DNA of 64,000 nt from the NCBI RefSeq assembly GCF_001310955.1, contig NZ_BAZX01000002.1, positions 186,001-250,000 on the forward strand, given 5' to 3'. Within the stretch, counting starts at the first letter, position 1. Each line of letters starts with the position of its first letter. A model generated the notes under the pieces. The model was given only the letters and a program-made list of their open reading frames with translations. It was not told the origin of the DNA and searched no databases. This stretch comes from Marinifilum fragile JCM 15579 (lineage in GTDB: Bacteria > Bacteroidota > Bacteroidia > Bacteroidales > Marinifilaceae). The position numbers and the translations under genes are program-made. Of the stretch, positions 60,524 through 64,000 are shown piece after piece.

Positions 60524-61715
60524 CTCTTGCTGGTGCAAGCTCGCGCTATCGGGAAACTTCGTTTCGTGGGACAGCCAGGGGTTTTCTCAAAGGACGGAAT
60601 AATCCCCGCCCGGAGGTTAGGAGCTGCAAAAAATCCCTCTGTGACATTTCTGTTCCTGTTGATGGCCGGGTCAGGCGCGTTTCAGCACTTTGTGCCTTAG
60701 CTTTTGAATCAGGTGATGCTGTCTCTTTTTTTTGATTTGTACTACAATAAGAACCGAGGTGAGTATCAGCAAAATTGCCAAAGAACTCTTCACATCCATT
60801 TTTTCGTTGAAAACAAATATCCCTACGAATACACCGGTTAGCGGTTCCAGGGTGGACAGGAGGGAAGCGGTTCCCGGGCCCGTGTATTTCATGCCCTTGT
60901 AGAAGAGCACAACAGCGAAGAATGTGGACCAAACCGCGAGATTTAGGGTGTAAAACAACGAAGTGGGCGTGAAGTGGGTGTTCAGCTGGTTGGTCAACAG
61001 GGATTTCGCAAAAAAGAGGAGGGCGGTAATTCCGAATATCCAGAAGGCAATCGTTAGAGGGGGAAGTTTTTTTAACTCCTCACTCGCCATGCCCAGAATG
61101 TAGATGGCATACAGAAAACCTGATACAATTGCCCAAACAATTCCGGTTAGGTTTATGTTGCTCTCTGTACCCACCGACAGCAGAGCAATTCCTGTTACAG
61201 ACAGGAGTAGGGCAGTGGTTTTCCGGACAGTAAATCTTTCTTTGTAGATAATGGCTGCAAACGATATGGTGACAATGGGGTAAACGAAATGCAAGGTGCT
61301 GGCCAGACCTGAGGATATGTACCGGTAGGAGAGGAACAATGTGTAGGTGGTGAGCATGGTTCCTACAAATGCCAGAAACAGGATCAGTAGAAATTGTTTC
61401 TGGTTGATTGTAAGCGTGATTTTCCGGATGAGGCAAAATAGGCCGATTAGTATAAAGGCGAAGCTGTACCGATACAATAGCAGATTGTCCACACTAAAGC
61501 CTTCGGCATAGGTTTTCAATGCAAAAAAGGGCATGAGGCCAAAAAATATTGCGGAGAGCAATATCATGAGCGTTCCCTTGGTTTGTGGGTTTACCATCGT
61601 TTTATTGCTTATATTACGGTGGGCAAAGCTATGAAAATATGTTGAGTAAAATTATCTTCTGACCTGGCAAAATCTCATTTGGGAACAAAAAGAAAAGCTC
61701 TTGCTGGTGCAAGCT
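60524..61715. repeat. 18-bp direct repeats bounding a GC-rich segment
   Basis: CTCTTGCTGGTGCAAGCT occurs at 60524-60541 and again, same orientation, at 61698-61715. Each copy contains TTGC-TGGT-GCAA, a small hairpin. The sequence between them, including the EamA gene and ~130 non-coding bases (60542-60670), is visibly richer in GC than either side. The arrangement is that of a transferred or repeat-mediated insertion; no recombinase gene is present. Confidence 0.6.
60671..61597 (-). CDS. EamA/DMT-family transporter
   Basis: 308 residues with ten hydrophobic helices in two EamA repeats: GTLMILLSAIFFGLMPFFAL at the start of repeat 1, STLHFVYPIVTISFAAIIYK at its end, LTGIVWAIVSGFLYAIYILG opening repeat 2 and ASLLSTLEPLTGVFVGIFVF closing it, then a basic tail. 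Drug/metabolite exporters of this type move amino acids or nucleotide precursors; the substrate is unknown. Codon and base use are much more GC-rich than neighbours, and 18-bp direct repeats lie on both sides, so recent transfer is likely. Confidence 0.88.
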   Translation of the reverse strand: MVNPQTKGTLMILLSAIFFGLMPFFALKTYAEGFSVDNLLLYRYSFAFILIGLFCLIRKITLTINQKQFLLILFLAFVGTMLTTYTLFLSYRYISSGLASTLHFVYPIVTISFAAIIYKERFTVRKTTALLLSVTGIALLSVGTESNINLTGIVWAIVSGFLYAIYILGMASEELKKLPPLTIAFWIFGITALLFFAKSLLTNQLNTHFTPTSLFYTLNLAVWSTFFAVVLFYKGMKYTGPGTASLLSTLEPLTGVFVGIFVFNEKMDVKSSLAILLILTSVLIVVQIKKKRQHHLIQKLRHKVLKRA

Positions 61716-62293
61716 TAATCAATATCCAATTTGTATTTATACAGTAGGCCTTCAAGATTAAATGCTGAAAATTTCGCTTTCTTTAATATATTAGATTCAG
61801 GGTCAATGGAAAAGTTACTTGCCGTTCTAAAATTTACTTTTTCGAGATTGGTATTTAAAAATCTTGCCCCTGTTAAGTCACAATCGGAAAATATGGAAGA
61901 TGATAAGTTCACTTCTGAAAAGTCAGTCTCTTTTAAAGAGCATTTATCGAATTTTGTTTTCATCAACTTTGTTCCAAAGAAGCTTGAATAATCCAAGAAG
62001 CAATTGTGAAATGAAAAAGAGAACATAAATTTGTTGCATTCCGAAAAATCAACTCCAAGAATTTTACATTCTTTGAACTTTGCGTTTCGAAACCCCGCTC
62101 CTCTAATTTTCGCCATCGAAAAATCGCAGTTTTCAAAGGTGCAATCTTCAAAACTGTTACCAATAAGGTCGCTTTTTGAAAAGCTACATCCCACAAATTT
62201 GCATTCAAAAAACTCTCTATTTCTTAAAGATTTTTCTGAATAGTCTATATTTTCAAATAATTTTCTTTCGTGTATTTTTATTTCAATTGTCAT
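61715..62293 (-). CDS. Pentapeptide-repeat protein (Qnr/MfpA-like fold)
   Basis: 192 residues almost entirely of A(D/N)LxX-type pentapeptides: CSFSKSDLIGNSFEDCTFEN, CDFSMAKIRGAGFRNAKFKE, CSLKETDFSEVNLSSSIFSD and CDLTGARFLNTNLEKVNFRT. This predicts a right-handed quadrilateral beta-helix. Relatives include gyrase-protecting Qnr proteins, but most have no known role, and a resistance function cannot be claimed. A non-repeat loop at about residues 92-100 (CNKFMFSFSFHNCF) interrupts the helix. The stop codon overlaps the end of the right 18-bp direct repeat. Confidence 0.85.
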   Translation of the reverse strand: MTIEIKIHERKLFENIDYSEKSLRNREFFECKFVGCSFSKSDLIGNSFEDCTFENCDFSMAKIRGAGFRNAKFKECKILGVDFSECNKFMFSFSFHNCFLDYSSFFGTKLMKTKFDKCSLKETDFSEVNLSSSIFSDCDLTGARFLNTNLEKVNFRTASNFSIDPESNILKKAKFSAFNLEGLLYKYKLDID

Positions 62294-62614
62294 TAATCTT
62301 ATTCTATGCTAATTACTTAGTAATTCAGACTCTTGGCAGAAACCTCCATATCAATTCCTACTATTTTTCCATTCCATTTTTAAAGAATTATAAACGTAAT
62401 AAATTTATTTCGACACTTCAAATGTTTTGTAGACTTTCGTTGCATAAGGTAGGTGGACTGTTTTTTCCAGATCGGCAGGTTTGTGCTCTAAACCTCATAT
62501 CAAAGTAGATCTTCTTCAAAAGATAACGCGACAAAATACTATCTTGACTTTCACTGAATAATAATTTGGAATGGGAAAATGTCATATAAAGGGCAGGGGG
62601 AGTAAACAAAAAAA
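62294..62614. other. Intergenic interval, nothing recognised
   Basis: About 320 bases between the pentapeptide-repeat gene and the SulP terminator hairpins. Frames here are short and overlap each other on both strands without protein-like composition. No clear promoter box is seen for the minus-strand pentapeptide gene. Confidence 0.4.
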
Positions 62615-62672
62615 ACACCTCCTCCCAGCGTGGGAAGGAGGTGAAAAAAAGTCTGAGGAAAAAGCTTCCTCA
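62615..62672 (-). terminator. Two hairpins ending the SulP transcript
   Basis: CACCTCCT...AGGAGGTG (about 62616-62643), with A/T runs of seven to eight on both sides, is the main terminator. A second small hairpin TGAGGAA-AAAGC-TTCCTCA (about 62655-62673) lies between it and the gene. Confidence 0.8.
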
Positions 62673-62700
62673 AACAGGTATTTTCTAATATTTTAAAGCC

Positions 62701-64000
62701 TTACTCAATTTTCACTTTATCGGTTACTACATAATAACGAGGATCATCGATATCTCGAATAATTACAGTTCTAAAATGATCATCTGCAGTTTGAAGCAGT
62801 TTGATACAGTCCTCACTTAGGTGCTTCAATTTAATAGTTTTTCCAGCACTTTCGTATTTCTGAACCAGATTTCTAATGGCCTCAATTCCCGAGTGGTCAG
62901 AGACTCTTGATTCAATAAAATCAATTTCTACGGATTCCGGATCGTTTGCCACATCAAACTTGCTCATAAAGGTAGTAATTGATCCAAAAAACAGAGGTCC
63001 CCAAATCTCATAAACTTTGGTTCCATCTTCTTTAACAGATTTACGGGCACGAATTCTTCTTGCATTCTCCCAAGAGAATACCAGTGCACTTACAATAACA
63101 CCCACAAGAACAGCAATAGCCAAATCGAAAATTACGGTTAATCCAGATACCAAAATCAATACAAAAGCATCTGATTTTGGAATTTTATTTAGAATACGGA
63201 AGCTCGACCAAGCAAAGGTTCCGATAACTACCATAAACATTACACCAACCAATGCTGAAATTGGCACCATTTCGATATATGGAGCAGCAAATAGGATAAA
63301 TGCCAATAAAGTAACAGCAGCAATAATTCCAGATAACCTTCCACGGCCGCCAGATTTCACGTTGATTAATGACTGTCCGATCATTGCACAACCTCCCATT
63401 CCACCGAAAAATCCGGTAACGATATTGGCAGCACCCTGTGCCATACACTCACGGTTACCATTACCACGGCTATTTGTAATCTCATCCAATAGGTTCAATG
63501 TCATTAGCGATTCGATCAAACCAATTGCTGCCAATATAGAGGCATAAGGCAATACAAATTTAATGGTCTCCCATGTGAAAGGAACCACGGTGAATAGTTG
63601 TGACTGGAATGTTGGCAGACTACCCTTTAAACCAGAACCACCACCATCTCTAATGAATGACCCAACGGTGCTAACATCTAATCCACCAAAAATTACAATG
63701 GCTGAAACCACTACAATACCTGTTAAAGCGGCTGGAATTTTCGTGGTTAATTTTGGTAGGAAGAACATGATTCCCATGGTTAAAATTACCAATCCAATCA
63801 TGGTGTAAAGTTCAGTTCCATGCAACCATACTGCTTCTCCAGCTATTTTTTCGGTAAACATTCCCAATTGAGAAAGGAAAATTACGATTGCTAAACCATT
63901 TACGAATCCCATCATTACAGGATGAGGAATCAAACGAACAAACTTACCAAATTTGAACACACCAGCTAAAAACTGAATGATACCTGTAAGAACAATTGTT
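62701..64000 (-). CDS. SulP-family anion transporter with STAS domain (5' end beyond window)
   Basis: The frame is open to the right edge. The last visible codons upstream read TIVLTGIIQFLAGVFKFGKF, a typical SulP internal segment, so the true start lies past 64000 and the GTG at 63960 is internal. Visible: IPHPVMMGFVNGLAIVIFLS, ECMAQGAANIVTGFFGGMGG (SulP core motif), SALVGVMFMVVIGTFAWSSF, then a cytoplasmic STAS domain (VEIDFIESRVSDHSGIEAIR) with the regulatory Ser of DHSGIEAI. These proteins carry sulphate, bicarbonate or other anions; substrate not determinable here. Confidence 0.9.
   Translation of the reverse strand, partial: TIVLTGIIQFLAGVFKFGKFVRLIPHPVMMGFVNGLAIVIFLSQLGMFTEKIAGEAVWLHGTELYTMIGLVILTMGIMFFLPKLTTKIPAALTGIVVVSAIVIFGGLDVSTVGSFIRDGGGSGLKGSLPTFQSQLFTVVPFTWETIKFVLPYASILAAIGLIESLMTLNLLDEITNSRGNGNRECMAQGAANIVTGFFGGMGGCAMIGQSLINVKSGGRGRLSGIIAAVTLLAFILFAAPYIEMVPISALVGVMFMVVIGTFAWSSFRILNKIPKSDAFVLILVSGLTVIFDLAIAVLVGVIVSALVFSWENARRIRARKSVKEDGTKVYEIWGPLFFGSITTFMSKFDVANDPESVEIDFIESRVSDHSGIEAIRNLVQKYESAGKTIKLKHLSEDCIKLLQTADDHFRTVIIRDIDDPRYYVVTDKVKIE

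Noticed and set aside
60481-60735. 84-codon and 70-codon plus-strand frames after the C1 peptidase
   Set aside because: They begin in the terminator and run antisense into the end of the EamA gene; no protein-like pattern.
61715-62293. Calling the pentapeptide-repeat protein a Qnr quinolone-resistance determinant
   Set aside because: The repeat fold is clear, but Qnr-specific loops cannot be established; most pentapeptide proteins have no such activity.
62176-62508. 110-codon plus-strand frame opposite the start of the pentapeptide-repeat gene
   Set aside because: Antisense shadow of a clear repeat protein, extended by AT-rich intergenic sequence.
63960-64000. GTG at 63960 as the start of the SulP gene
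   Set aside because: The frame is open to the window edge, and the upstream residues are typical internal SulP sequence, so the gene is truncated by the window.
1-64000. tRNA, rRNA or tmRNA genes
   Set aside because: No cloverleaf-like segment with TTCGAATC-type arm or rRNA-like conserved block was seen; the scan was by eye, so a single tRNA could have been missed.

Overview
The window is AT-rich (roughly 36 % GC by eye) and reads as the chromosome of a marine or anaerobic Bacteroidetes, most likely a Marinifilaceae/Marinilabiliales relative. The signs are promoters of the Bacteroidetes TAnnTTTG type, start sites without Shine-Dalgarno sequences, a PorP/SprF protein beside a type B (gliding-motility C-terminal domain) type IX secretion substrate, a b558-type fumarate reductase operon, butyrate kinase, and PIF1-type helicase and DUF169 genes typical of this phylum. 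The genus is an inference.

Layout. 1-9.7 kb is one end of a prophage. On the minus strand lie a very long tail-tip/fibre protein with collagen-like repeats (truncated by the window edge), a lysis module (3TM holin-like protein, M15 endopeptidase) and small genes. A divergent S24/LexA-type repressor has an inverted operator pair upstream. 9.7-11.6 kb is a junction zone with a degenerate ~41-bp tandem repeat and an HPP membrane protein/TetR pair bounded by inverted copies of one terminator hairpin. 11.7-13.4 kb holds a TIM-barrel gene, two tandem candidate small RNAs and a secreted protein. 13.4-17.3 kb is the T9SS pair. 17.7-20.9 kb has a dCMP-deaminase gene (frameshifted), an S41 protease and a Spy/CpxP-like protein. 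20.9-22.6 kb is gene-poor, with two motif arrays and a decayed outer-membrane gene. 22.6-40.6 kb is mostly housekeeping: hemN, DUF169, buk, trpS, YqaA, rbfA, a LolC/E permease, dusB, a CPBP protease, a TonB-type protein, RlpA and fumarate reductase CAB. 40.6-47.6 kb has hydrolases, a 5'-nucleotidase (frameshifted), a third candidate small RNA, a PIF1 helicase and an ISL3 remnant. 47.7-57.2 kb is a coherent nutrient-uptake locus: porin, CstA, and two consecutive paralogous two-component systems with a strong dyad operator upstream of cstA. 57.4-64 kb has an M49-like lipoprotein peptidase, a C1 peptidase, a GC-rich EamA transporter between 18-bp direct repeats, a pentapeptide-repeat protein and a SulP transporter cut by the right edge.

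Three points stand out. (1) Three homologous, promoter- and terminator-bounded intergenic elements (12.49-12.59, 12.66-12.77 and 43.99-44.10 kb) look like a small-RNA family; its conserved core is nearly complementary to the 5' leader of the neighbouring TIM-barrel gene. (2) Five genes are each broken by what looks like loss of one base, always in the same direction, which suggests deletion-type sequence errors at least as much as real pseudogenes. (3) The duplicated ABC-binding-protein-type sensor kinases with NarL-type regulators beside cstA suggest a carboxylate or peptide-sensing uptake switch.

All functions are read from sequence motifs; no database search was possible.
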